Positions 6,930 to 14,807 of a DNA stretch of 21,541 nt are shown here, one piece after another (within the stretch, counting starts at the first letter, position 1; each line of letters begins with the position of its first letter). This DNA is from Rickettsia typhi (GTDB lineage Bacteria; Pseudomonadota; Alphaproteobacteria; Rickettsiales; Deianiraeaceae), in NCBI GenBank assembly GCA_945861605.1, contig CAMAVG010000004.1, positions 1-21,541 on the forward strand. The letters run 5' to 3'. The position numbers were made by a program, and so were the translations under genes. Below the pieces are notes generated by a model, which was not told the origin of the DNA, did no database searches, and saw nothing but the letters and a program-made list of their open reading frames with translations.

Positions 6930-8024
6930 ATGCTTCAAAATCTTTTCAAGAAAAATTCATCAAATCAGACAACAAATTCCGCTTTCCAGACGATGTTTAT
7001 CGGTGGAAATGCTGCAAACTGGACGCAAAGCAATTACGAACAATTTGCAATGGAGGGCTATGTTCGAAATGTCGTTGCACACAGGTGCATTGCAATGATT
7101 GCGCGTTCTGCCTCGTTTATTGATTTCAAATTTGGAATTGTTGATCAAAACGGCGTGTTCTTGGAAAACACAACGCACAATCTTCTAAAGGTTTTTGCAA
7201 GACCAAACTCCCAAGATTCCTGCTATGATCTTCTGGAGAAAATTTACAGCTACAAGTTAATTTGGGGCAATGTTTTTCTTTTAGTTCAACCAAACTTTGA
7301 CGGCACAATTTCTTCAATTTCCTGCTTAAGACCCGATAGAATCGCCGTTCTAAGCAACGATGAAGGCGATGTTATTGGATATCGTTATAAAAAAAACAAA
7401 AAAACAAAAGAAGATTACCTTATAAAAAACGACGGCTCTTGCAACATTATTCACATAAAATCGTTCAATCCATTAAATGATTTCTATGGTCTTTCTGCGA
7501 TGGAATCCGCGAAATATTCTATCGATCAACACAACGAAGCGGCGAAATATTCAAAATCGTTACTGCAAAATTCAGCACGACCATCCGGTGCATTGGTTGT
7601 GAAGGCGACTGAATATAATAATGGCGGGAAACTTACAAAAGAACAATTTGAAAATTTGCGTGAACAGCTTTACAGCCAACATTCTGGCGTTGAAAATAAC
7701 GGAAAACCGCTAATTTTAGAAGGTGGTCTTGACTGGAAAGAAATGTCAATATCCCCGCGAGACATGGACTTCATTGAAAACAAACATGTTGCTGCAAGGG
7801 AAATTGCCCTCGCATTTGGTGTTCCATCTCAACTTTTGGGAATTCCCGGCGACAACACTTATTCAAACATGGTGGAGGCACGATCTTCATTATGGGAGCA
7901 AACGATTATCCCACTTGTACAAGATGTTGCAAAGACTCTAGAGCGTGGACTTGGGGCAATTCTAACAGACGACGACCTTACAATTCAGTTCGATAGAACG
8001 CGAATTTCCGAACTTTCAAAGTAA
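6930..8024 (+). CDS. HK97-family phage / gene transfer agent portal protein
   Basis: 364 residues from this ATG (374 if the in-frame ATG at 6900 is used; neither has a good ribosome site, and MLQNLFKK looks like the usual portal N-terminus). Portal proteins form the dodecameric DNA channel at one capsid vertex. Recognisable segments are the N-terminal NVVAHRCIAMIARSAS, the KIYSYKLIWGNVFLL helix, LRPDRIAVL, KSFNPLNDFYGLSAMESA, and the C-terminal AFGVPSQLLGIPGDNTYSN followed by EARSSLWEQTIIPLV, all classic for the HK97 portal family and close in style to alphaproteobacterial GTA portals. No terminase, protease or capsid gene is next to it; both neighbours are housekeeping genes. It reads as intact, which suggests selection rather than decay. 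Confidence 0.92.
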   Translation: MLQNLFKKNSSNQTTNSAFQTMFIGGNAANWTQSNYEQFAMEGYVRNVVAHRCIAMIARSASFIDFKFGIVDQNGVFLENTTHNLLKVFARPNSQDSCYDLLEKIYSYKLIWGNVFLLVQPNFDGTISSISCLRPDRIAVLSNDEGDVIGYRYKKNKKTKEDYLIKNDGSCNIIHIKSFNPLNDFYGLSAMESAKYSIDQHNEAAKYSKSLLQNSARPSGALVVKATEYNNGGKLTKEQFENLREQLYSQHSGVENNGKPLILEGGLDWKEMSISPRDMDFIENKHVAAREIALAFGVPSQLLGIPGDNTYSNMVEARSSLWEQTIIPLVQDVAKTLERGLGAILTDDDLTIQFDRTRISELSK

Positions 8025-8026
8025 AG

Positions 8027-8043
8027 AACCCCAACTTGGGGTT
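8027..8043. terminator. Hairpin between portal gene and rmuC, possible bidirectional terminator
   Basis: AACCCCAACTTGGGGTT is a perfect 8-base inverted repeat around one base, two bases after the portal stop. On the minus strand it is followed by TTCTTTACTTT, so it may end the map-rmuC transcript as well. The plus-strand side lacks a clean T-run. Confidence 0.55.
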
Positions 8044-8107
8044 GCAAAGTTTTCGGCGGATATTCCTCATTTCATTCGTTATATCCACAAAAATTTTGCC
8101 TTCAGAA

Positions 8108-9418
8108 CTACATCAACTCCTCATTGGTTATGTCTTTAATCAACGGTGTGATTTCCAGATTTTTTGAATCGGAAGTTTTGGAATCAAGTTTGGAAAACGA
8201 GAGCATTTCCTTGAATTGACTTTCAAGGTTTCCCCTGCCTTCTGTTAGCTGTTTTTTTGCATTTTCGAAGGATTTTGTTGCGTTTTCGAGTCCCCTTCCA
8301 ACGCCGTCAAGACTTCCAACAAAGCCTTGGAATTTATCGTACATGAGTTTTGCACGCTCAACGATTTTTTGCGTATTCTTGTTTTGCATGTCAATCTCCC
8401 AAAGGTTTTTGATGGTTTGGATCATCGCTAAAAGTGTGGATGGGCAGACTAATGCGATTCGTTTTGCCCAAGCTTTTTGGTATAAATCCGGTTCTTCGTG
8501 AACGGCGAGAAAATACGCCGATTCAATTGGAATGAACATCATGGTGAAGTCGGGTGCGTTAAGTTGTGGGTTTTCGTGGTATTTCTTCGCCGAAAGTTGT
8601 GATATGTGCGTGTTGATTGAGTTTAAAAAACCCTTGATTTCATCACGATTTTCCGTTGAGCAAAAGCGTTCGTAGTGCGTGAGGGAGACTTTGGAATCAA
8701 GAACTATGTGTTTTTTGTTTGGCAGGTGAATTATGAAATCTGGTTGTTGAAGTTTGCCATCTTCGTCGCGTAAATCCATGCCTTTGCCTTGCTCGGTGTA
8801 TTCCTGTCCTTCAGTAAAACCGACGGATTCCAAAATGTTTCGAACGATCATTTCTCCCCAATTTCCTTGAACTTTTGAATCCCCTTTTAATGCTTTTGTA
8901 AGGTTTTCGGCGGTGAGAATCATGTTCTGATTCACATTTTGCATCGATTTAATATGGGTTTCAAGCGATGCCTGTTGAACCGTTCTGTTATTTTCAACCG
9001 TGTGAATTAGCTGTTTGAAATTGGTGATATCGGCTTGGAATGGTTTGAGAATATTTTGCAAACTTTGCGTTGATTGTTCCTGCAATGCTTTGTTTTTTTG
9101 TTCTAAAATTTGGTTTGCGATGTTGGAAAACGATTCGCGAAGCCTGTCTTCATCTTCTTTTTTTCGGGAAAGGCGGTTTTCGTAATCAGTTTTGAGTTCG
9201 CGAATTTGTTGCGTGCATTGTTGTTTTATTTCCAGAATATTTTTTTCTTTTTCGGAAACGATTTGCTCAAAGTATTGTTTTAATCCGGTGTTGTTTGCAA
9301 TTTGAATGTTCAAATCTGCTTCTTTTTTTTGTGAAATCTGTAATTTTTCGCTTAAATTGAAAGAAATATAAATTGTGATCGCTAAAATTCCGGATAAAAC
9401 TCCAATAACTAAAAGCAT
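8108..9418 (-). CDS. rmuC: RmuC family protein (DNA recombination limiting protein)
   Basis: 436 residues. An N-terminal membrane helix (residues ~2-20) is followed by a long coiled coil rich in Gln, Glu and Lys to about residue 170. The conserved RmuC domain then follows: QGNWGEMIVRNILESVGF, GKLQQPDFIIHLPN, the DSKVSLTHYERF motif typical of its PD-(D/E)xK-like nuclease fold, MMFIPIESAYF and CPSTLLAMIQTI. RmuC limits inversion at short inverted repeats and is thought to be a nuclease; the biochemical activity is not fully settled. It follows map with a two-base gap and is probably co-transcribed with it. Confidence 0.94.
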   Translation of the reverse strand: MLLVIGVLSGILAITIYISFNLSEKLQISQKKEADLNIQIANNTGLKQYFEQIVSEKEKNILEIKQQCTQQIRELKTDYENRLSRKKEDEDRLRESFSNIANQILEQKNKALQEQSTQSLQNILKPFQADITNFKQLIHTVENNRTVQQASLETHIKSMQNVNQNMILTAENLTKALKGDSKVQGNWGEMIVRNILESVGFTEGQEYTEQGKGMDLRDEDGKLQQPDFIIHLPNKKHIVLDSKVSLTHYERFCSTENRDEIKGFLNSINTHISQLSAKKYHENPQLNAPDFTMMFIPIESAYFLAVHEEPDLYQKAWAKRIALVCPSTLLAMIQTIKNLWEIDMQNKNTQKIVERAKLMYDKFQGFVGSLDGVGRGLENATKSFENAKKQLTEGRGNLESQFKEMLSFSKLDSKTSDSKNLEITPLIKDITNEELM

Positions 9419-9420
9419 AT

Positions 9421-10221
9421 TTACAATGTAAAAATTTCAAAACCGTTGGAAGTCACACCGATTGAATGCTCGAACTGTGCGGAGAGTTTTTTGTCTTGAG
9501 TTGTTGCCGTCCAGCCGTCAATTTTGCTGACCAAAGTTCTGTGCGTGCCGGCGTTTATCATTGGCTCGACTGTAAAAAACATGCCTTCTTCAAGAATCAA
9601 ATCCTGATAATCAATCGATTTTTCATTATAGTGCATAACCTGTGGCTCCATGTGGAAAATTTTGCCAATTCCGTGACCGCAGAAATCCTGAACGCAGGAA
9701 TAATTATACTTTTTCGCAACCGTTTCAATTGCAATGCCGATGTCTCGCAATGTGTTTCCGGGTTTGACTTTCTCAATACCTGCCATCATTGCTTCGTAAG
9801 TTGCATTGGTAAGTCTTTCGCCTAAAATCGTTGGCTTCACGCCAAAAGTTCGGCAGGTGTCTCCGTGGTAACCGTCCAAAATAACCGTAACATCAACGCC
9901 AATTATGTCTCCATTTTTGAGGATTTTATCCTTTGAAGGTATTCCGTGGCAAACAACATGGTTCACCGAAGTGCAAATTGACTTTGGAAAACCGTGATAA
10001 TTCAGCGGTGCGGGAATTGCTCCATTTTTTATGATGAATTCGTGGCAAATGTCGTTCAATTCAAGCGTTGAAACACCTTCTTTAATGTGCGGAGTTATGA
10101 AATCCAGAACTTGACTTGCCAATTTGCCGGCTTTTCGCATGCCTTCCCAATCTTTTTGCGTGTGAAGGACAATGCCGTCTTTTTTTTGATAGCCGTGATA
10201 CAGCAAGCTTTCTTTTTCCAT
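9421..10221 (-). CDS. map: Type I methionine aminopeptidase
   Basis: Removes the N-terminal methionine from new proteins in the cytosol; essential in bacteria. 266 residues, normal length. The five metal ligands are visible in context: Asp in GVDVTVILDGYHGD (two Asp), His in GHGIGKIFHMEP, Glu in FTVEPM and Glu in AQFEHSIGVT. CTSVNHVVCHGIP carries the substrate-site His. The ATG at 10221 is preferred over a TTG three codons upstream because GGAA lies at suitable distance before it. It has its own promoter and precedes rmuC by two bases. Confidence 0.96.
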   Translation of the reverse strand: MEKESLLYHGYQKKDGIVLHTQKDWEGMRKAGKLASQVLDFITPHIKEGVSTLELNDICHEFIIKNGAIPAPLNYHGFPKSICTSVNHVVCHGIPSKDKILKNGDIIGVDVTVILDGYHGDTCRTFGVKPTILGERLTNATYEAMMAGIEKVKPGNTLRDIGIAIETVAKKYNYSCVQDFCGHGIGKIFHMEPQVMHYNEKSIDYQDLILEEGMFFTVEPMINAGTHRTLVSKIDGWTATTQDKKLSAQFEHSIGVTSNGFEIFTL

Positions 10222-10242
10222 ATTTTCCAATAGTTTTAACGA

Positions 10243-10270
10243 ATATTAACAAAGCAAATTTGTTTTGCAA
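10243..10270 (-). promoter_or_regulatory. Candidate promoter of map-rmuC
   Basis: On the minus strand TTGCAA (10270-10265), a 16-base spacer and TAATAT (10248-10243). Transcription would begin about 10-15 bases before the map ATG, giving a very short leader. Confidence 0.45.
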
Positions 10271-10568
10271 GGGAAAATTAAAATTGTGGAAAATTTACTT
10301 GACAAGTATAATATTTGATTTATGAAGGATATACATCGGTATGGTATATGCGTCCAAAACAGTATCACTATTCTCAAAATGCCCAAATTTCAATAGTTAA
10401 AAATACCGATGTTGGCAAAAATTATTATGAATATTCGAAATATTGCCATCAACTTTATTTACATACATAAAATATTTAATTTGTCAATGTCAAGGAAAAA
10501 AAATGAAAAATGCAAAAAATATTTTGAAATAATCAAAAATAATACTTAAATATTTATTTCAAAAACCA
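10271..10568. other. Non-coding gap between map and mtaB, with inverted repeats
   Basis: No convincing gene. A plus-strand TTGACA is at 10299-10304. A perfect 10-base inverted repeat ACATCGGTAT / ATACCGATGT occupies 10333-10342 and 10403-10412, with 60 bases between. A minus-strand CCTTGACATTGACA box is at 10481-10494. A 25-codon open frame (10322-10396) has no ribosome site and is not called. A small RNA or regulatory region is possible but unproven. Confidence 0.4.
10522..10564 (-). terminator. AT-rich hairpin after mtaB
   Basis: TTTTGAAATAA (10522-10532) and TTATTTCAAAA (10554-10564) form a perfect 11-base inverted repeat with a 21-base loop. It begins five bases after the mtaB stop on the minus strand and is followed by T-rich sequence. 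The stem has a single G-C pair, so termination strength is doubtful. Confidence 0.45.
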
Positions 10569-11867
10569 CTAAACCCCAATCTCCACAAGTGAATTTTCGG
10601 CAAAATCGCCGTTTAGTTCCAGCATAACGAAGTTTTCGCAATGTCCTTTATTCCCTTTTTCAACAAGCACTTTTTGCCTTGTGCCAGCCATTGATTTCTT
10701 CAAAGCCTCCAGCTGAATTGCCGTTTCATCACGCAAAATTTTCGCCCTTTCTTTGCGAATTTTGAGCGGAACTTGTGGCATTTTTGCTGCGGGAGTGCCA
10801 TTTTTCGCAGAAAATGGGAAAATATGACCAAAAGCGATGTTGCAATCTTTGATAATTGACAGCGAATTTTCAAATTGAGCATCAGTTTCAGTGGGAAATC
10901 CGGCGATGATATCAGCACCAAAGCCGATGTTTTTGCCAATTTTTCGCCCAATTTCGGTTGCTTTTTGGTGGAATTCCAAAATCTGTTCACGGTTGTGCCT
11001 GCGTTTCATGCGTTTCAGAATCATGTCATCGCCGGATTGCAAACTTAGGTGAAAATAAGGCATGAATCTTTCTTCGTTTGCAAGAATTTGGAAAATCTCG
11101 TCGTCCGTTTCTGCGACATCAATCGAAGACAAACGAAGGCGAGGCAATTGCGGGACATTTTTCAAAATGCGGTGAACCAACTGCGAAAGAGTTGGCTGTG
11201 ATGGCAAATCCTTCCCATAATCGGTTAAATCGATGCCTGTTAAAACGACTTCTTTGTAGCCATTTTCGACTAAATTTTTGATAGTTCCAACCACTCCGCC
11301 CGCAGGAACCGACCGCGAATTGCCCCTTCCATAAGGGATTATGCAGAATGTGCATCGATGATTACACCCATTTTGAACCTGAACAATTGCACGCGTGCCT
11401 TGATATTCGACGATGTCCTCCTGTTTGAAGTTTGTTGCGGTCATGATATCCCCGACTAGAAGGTTGTTTGAAGCTTTTGCGTCGATTTTCTTGTTTTCAA
11501 AGAAGACTTTGTCCTCGTGGCGGTCGCTCGTTTGAATATTCTTGGATTCCTTAAATTCAACTTCGTTGTTTGCGAGTTTATTGAAAATGTTTTCGTCGAG
11601 TTTTTCAGCATTGCCAAGAACGAAATCCACTTGTGATGAATACTTTTCGGGGCTAATTTGTGCTGCACAACCGGTTAGAATTATTTTACAATCAGGGTTT
11701 TCGCCTTTAATTTTCTTGATTCTTTGCACCAATTCTCGTTCTGCTTCGTTTGTAACGGCACACGAATTCAGGATGTAGTAGGTGTCATCAAGGTTTTGAC
11801 TATTTTTCTTGATAATTTCCGATTCATAAGCGTTCACCCTGCAACCGAAGTTTATTATATTTGCCAT
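10569..11867 (-). CDS. mtaB: tRNA (N6-threonylcarbamoyladenosine(37)-C2)-methylthiotransferase MtaB
   Basis: Radical-SAM methylthiotransferase converting t6A37 to ms2t6A37 in tRNAs reading ANN codons. 432 residues. The N-terminal UPF0004 domain has its three cluster cysteines: C9 (NFGCRVN), C36 (NSCAVTNEAE) and C67 (TGCAAQ). The radical-SAM CxxxCxxC is CNHRCTFC (C168, C172, C175), followed by IIPYGRG, GIDLTDYG and LSLQSGDD, and a C-terminal TRAM-like region. The N-terminal GCRVN and NSCAVT pattern favours MtaB over MiaB or RimO. The start overlaps the cmk 3' end by 13 bases; the stop is TAG. Confidence 0.92.
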   Translation of the reverse strand: MANIINFGCRVNAYESEIIKKNSQNLDDTYYILNSCAVTNEAERELVQRIKKIKGENPDCKIILTGCAAQISPEKYSSQVDFVLGNAEKLDENIFNKLANNEVEFKESKNIQTSDRHEDKVFFENKKIDAKASNNLLVGDIMTATNFKQEDIVEYQGTRAIVQVQNGCNHRCTFCIIPYGRGNSRSVPAGGVVGTIKNLVENGYKEVVLTGIDLTDYGKDLPSQPTLSQLVHRILKNVPQLPRLRLSSIDVAETDDEIFQILANEERFMPYFHLSLQSGDDMILKRMKRRHNREQILEFHQKATEIGRKIGKNIGFGADIIAGFPTETDAQFENSLSIIKDCNIAFGHIFPFSAKNGTPAAKMPQVPLKIRKERAKILRDETAIQLEALKKSMAGTRQKVLVEKGNKGHCENFVMLELNGDFAENSLVEIGV

Positions 11868-12475
11868 TTAATTGCGGTTAAAATTTGTGCGAGGCTTTCC
11901 CCAATTGAAAGGTGTGTGGTATCGATAACAATCGCATCGTTCGCAGGTAAGCTTGCGTTTTCTTTGCGGGTGGAATCGCGTTCGTCCCTTTTTGTGATTG
12001 CATCGAGGATTTCCTCAAAATTTGGGTTTAAACCGTTTGTTTTTTCTTGATTGAAACGGCGTGTTGCGCGTTCGTTTGCACTTGCGGTTATGAAAAATTT
12101 GTATTCTGCGTTTGGTAAAATGTGCGTGCCGATATCACGACCTTCCAAAATTACAGGCGAATGCGAATTTGCAAAATTCACTTGAAATTGAAACAAATTT
12201 TGACGAACTTGCGGTATTATTGCAATTTGAGATGTCAATTCACTGTTTTCTTGGGAAAATATTGCAAGATTTTCGCCAAATTTTTCAAGAAATTCCAAAA
12301 AGTTTGCGGAATTTTCAATTGCTTGGGCAGGTATATCGCCGGATGGATCGATGCTAAATGCGACAACGCGGTAAAGCTTTCCCGTGTTTAAATATTTCCC
12401 GCCAATTTTTTCGGCAAGAATTTTGGTCAAAGTTCCTTTTCCGGAGGCGCTTGGTCCATCAATTGCAATTTTCAT
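11855..12475 (-). CDS. cmk: Cytidylate kinase
   Basis: Phosphorylates CMP and dCMP with ATP; cytosolic pyrimidine nucleotide salvage and supply. 206 residues, at the short end of the family. The P-loop is GPSASGKGT (7-15), followed by YLNTGKLYRVVA (usually L-D-T-G-x-x-Y-R), then LEGRDIGTHILP, the lid region ERATRRFNQE, KRDERDSTRKENASL and the terminal DAIVIDTTHLSIGE. The ATG overlaps the preceding stop as ATGA, and its own 3' end overlaps mtaB, so the three genes form one operon. rpsA, a common partner of cmk, is not next to it here. Confidence 0.96.
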   Translation of the reverse strand: MKIAIDGPSASGKGTLTKILAEKIGGKYLNTGKLYRVVAFSIDPSGDIPAQAIENSANFLEFLEKFGENLAIFSQENSELTSQIAIIPQVRQNLFQFQVNFANSHSPVILEGRDIGTHILPNAEYKFFITASANERATRRFNQEKTNGLNPNFEEILDAITKRDERDSTRKENASLPANDAIVIDTTHLSIGESLAQILTAIKWQI

Positions 12476-13281
12476 TGTATGTTTAACGAAATGGAAGTTG
12501 TGGGTTTTTTTGTAAGCTCTTCTTGCAGAAGTTTGTTCGAGTAGAAGACATCGAGGATTTCACCCTCCAGTTTTGAAGAAATTTCCGTGAATGGTAGAGG
12601 ATTATTCGAAAGACGCAATGCCTTTGCAAGCATTTCAATTGGAAGAATTTGCAAAAGTGGTGCTTTTTCAAAAATAATAGCATCAATTTTTCCCTTTGAA
12701 ATTGAGTGAATATCGCTTATAATTGAATTCGAAGCTTGTACTTGCATAAATTTCTGGAGAACATCCGGCGATTCCTTCAAACACGCAGTATTACACGAAG
12801 CAATTGCGATTTTTGGGTTCTTTCGCAAAACAGTTTTGATAGGTCGACCTTTGTTGTAAGAACTCAAGGAATCGGAGTAAATGATTTCCTGCGTTTGGAA
12901 TAAATAAATGAGGGAAAAAATATTTTCCATGCCATTTTTGGTTTGTTCTTGAAATAAAAATGAACAGCCGAATTGTGGAAATCCACGGCAAAGGTTGGTG
13001 TAGGAATCAATTGGGTTGAAAAGCAATTTCCCTGTTGCGGTTCCAAATTTTTCTTCTTCAACTTTTCCTAGTGTTGTTGTTGTGAAAAGAGTTCCCTTAA
13101 ACGCCTTTGCAATTGATTGCTTTACCGATTTTGCGAAGGTTGAAACTGAAATTGCGGCAAAGCGTTCTGCTGTTCCAACGGAAGATTGAATGAAGTTGAG
13201 CTCGTTGATATCCTTGGAATAACGAATGGATTTTTGTTCAATAACTTCAACAAGAAAGGACGCAAATGGGTGGTATATCAT
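12472..13281 (-). CDS. Degenerate inositol monophosphatase (SuhB-like) homologue
   Basis: 269 residues. The fold is suggested by FNPIDSYTNLCRGFPQFGCS (88-107), which aligns by eye to the IMPase signature DPIDGTTNFxxGxPxFxxS, with E75-E77 upstream in place of the GEE motif, and by a C-terminal SKGKIDAIIFEKAP resembling the AAGRLDGYWE region. However, the first metal Asp is Asn (N89), the Gly-Thr after D92 is Ser-Tyr-Thr, and the late W-D-x-A-A motif is not recognisable. It is therefore probably inactive as a phosphatase. SuhB in other bacteria also acts in rRNA antitermination, so a retained structural role is conceivable. It overlaps cmk by ATGA and leads the operon. No strong ribosome site is seen. 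Confidence 0.65.
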   Translation of the reverse strand: MIYHPFASFLVEVIEQKSIRYSKDINELNFIQSSVGTAERFAAISVSTFAKSVKQSIAKAFKGTLFTTTTLGKVEEEKFGTATGKLLFNPIDSYTNLCRGFPQFGCSFLFQEQTKNGMENIFSLIYLFQTQEIIYSDSLSSYNKGRPIKTVLRKNPKIAIASCNTACLKESPDVLQKFMQVQASNSIISDIHSISKGKIDAIIFEKAPLLQILPIEMLAKALRLSNNPLPFTEISSKLEGEILDVFYSNKLLQEELTKKPTTSISLNIQ

Positions 13282-13592
13282 ATTTTTTCAAGTGAAATTA
13301 TTCTTTACAATGTGTGCTTGGCAGTTTAGAACTTGGTAAATATAAAAATCAAGGGATTTTTTAAAAAAGCAAATTTAGTGCCCCAATTTCCATTTTCAGA
13401 CATCTGAAAAATCTGAAAAACAGTACAAACCCTTATTAGAATTGATTTTTCCATTTTCCAAAAAACAAAAATTCAGACAATTTCAGACGCAAATTTTCAA
13501 AACTTTCCCGCAAAGAATTCTTCACAACGGCAATAATCACAGATTCCGTTTGAAGGAAATCCATTATGGAAGCAGGTTTTTTTTGGTTTGTG
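13282..13592. other. Non-coding gap with TTCAGAC repeats upstream of the IMPase-like/cmk/mtaB operon
   Basis: 311 bases without a credible gene. TTCAGAC occurs at 13395, 13472 and 13482; TTTTCAGA-CA-TCTGAAAA (13393-13410) is a perfect 8-base dyad and a further TCTGAAAA follows at 13412-13419. The 17-mer TTAAAAAAGCAAATTTA is found at 13361-13377 and again at 13593-13609, where it covers the end of the next gene. Since this is the 5' side of the minus-strand operon, an operator cluster is one reading. Confidence 0.4.
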
Positions 13593-14681
13593 TTAAAAAA
13601 GCAAATTTAACAATGTTGGGCGTTCTTTTGCAAATTTTGCATTTTTAACACAATTGTGGAAGTCTATTTCAGAAACGCCGAATTGTTCGAAAAACTTTGG
13701 CGAAGTTGGAAGATTGAAAAATTCTGCAATTTTGGTGAAATTAATTGAGGTATTTTCCAAAACCGTTTGGCGATCTATATAATTTTCACCCGAATAATTG
13801 CGTTGAAGTTGCGCGTAAAATGGGAGGATCGCGGAAATGACTTCGCCGTGCAGGCACTCGTTGGAAATGATTGGAAACCTTGCTTCAAGTGCGTGTGCAA
13901 TTGCGTGTTCACCGCCTGAAAAAGCAATACTGGACTTACAATGATTCATAACAAGCCCTGAAAAATATAGCATTTCAAAAACGGATAGAATGTTATCGTT
14001 GCGTGTGAATGCGTCGGAGTCTCGTTGGGTTATGATATCAAGAACGACTTGCATTACGCCATGAAATGCGTCAAAAATTTGTTTTTCGTATCGATACAAT
14101 TTCGAATCCACTGTGGAGGCGTAAATGAAATCGTTACACGCTGTATAAGCGGCGAGGGAATCCATAATTGCACTGCCAATAAATTTAATTGGTGCTTCGG
14201 AGAGGATATCAGGCTGTAGAATTATTATGCTTGGCGGGGAAGCTTGAATTGATGTTTTGATGTTTTTTTCTTCATCGAAAATTGAAACATTTTTTGAAGA
14301 GATTCCGTTCATCGAAAGTGCCGTTGGGCAGAATGTGTATGGAACTTTTGTATTAAGCGATGCAAGTTTGCAAATATCATTAATCGCACCCGTTCCAAAG
14401 CCGAAGATGAAATCCGGTTTTACTTTCAGGATCTCCTCCTCAACAATTGCAACATTTTTAAATGTTGGAAGTGCGCGTTTGGAATTACTACCATTAAGGC
14501 ATAATAATTTCGTGTGTTTGTTGGAATAGTCCTCAATTATGTGTGAAACATTGGCATCAAAAACAAAAAGAATTGTGCTATCGAATTTGGAATCTATGTG
14601 GTAATAAAGGTTGTTTATATAGACACTTTTGACTTCCGAAAGCATTCTGAATTTTGAAGAAAGATGGCGTATAATATCCAT
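13593..14681 (-). CDS. Glycerol-1-phosphate dehydrogenase / AraM-like (Fe-ADH_2) protein
   Basis: 362 residues. The family reduces dihydroxyacetone phosphate to sn-glycerol-1-phosphate with NAD(P)H; it is best known from archaeal lipid synthesis (EgsA) and from AraM of some bacteria. Visible features are the cofactor motif GFGTGAINDICKLAS (94-108), the VPYTFCPTALSMNGISS segment (113-129) and the three metal ligands in context: D174 (SAIMDSLAAYTA), H259 (SGGEHAIAH) and H278 (LHGEV). All are in the expected order, so a functional enzyme is plausible. ATG at 14681 is chosen because the homologous region begins there; a longer frame to 14819 would run across the divergent promoters and the start of the next gene. 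Substrate identity is inferred, and a related polyol dehydrogenase or 3-dehydroquinate-synthase-fold enzyme remains possible. Confidence 0.8.
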   Translation of the reverse strand: MDIIRHLSSKFRMLSEVKSVYINNLYYHIDSKFDSTILFVFDANVSHIIEDYSNKHTKLLCLNGSNSKRALPTFKNVAIVEEEILKVKPDFIFGFGTGAINDICKLASLNTKVPYTFCPTALSMNGISSKNVSIFDEEKNIKTSIQASPPSIIILQPDILSEAPIKFIGSAIMDSLAAYTACNDFIYASTVDSKLYRYEKQIFDAFHGVMQVVLDIITQRDSDAFTRNDNILSVFEMLYFSGLVMNHCKSSIAFSGGEHAIAHALEARFPIISNECLHGEVISAILPFYAQLQRNYSGENYIDRQTVLENTSINFTKIAEFFNLPTSPKFFEQFGVSEIDFHNCVKNAKFAKERPTLLNLLF

Positions 14682-14734
14682 TGTTGTGAAATAAATATTT
14701 ATTTTAAATGGTAAATTTACAAAGAATAATGTAA

Positions 14735-14759
14735 TGTCAAATAAAATATTGCCTTGACA
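14735..14759. promoter_or_regulatory. Divergent -35 boxes between the AraM-like gene and the exonuclease
   Basis: TGTCAA (14735-14740, i.e. TTGACA on the minus strand) and TTGACA (14754-14759, plus strand) stand back to back 13 bases apart. Each points at the neighbouring gene. The -10 elements are not clear on either side. Confidence 0.4.
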
Positions 14760-14807
14760 TTCCCGCCAATGCAAAATGTGAGAATTAAGAAAACTGTTTT
14801 TGGGGTT

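Noticed and set aside
8058..8086. GGATAT / ATATCC inverted repeat as a second terminator
   Set aside because: The stem is only six bases with a 17-base loop and no T-run; the nearby 8027-8043 hairpin is a better candidate.
10322..10396. 25-codon open frame starting MKDIHRYGICVQ
   Set aside because: It is very short, with no ribosome site and no recognised motif; it overlaps the inverted repeat.
13361..13609. 17-base direct repeats as ends of a mobile element
   Set aside because: The repeats are A/T-rich, there is no transposase frame between them, no inverted termini, and one copy lies in a coding end.
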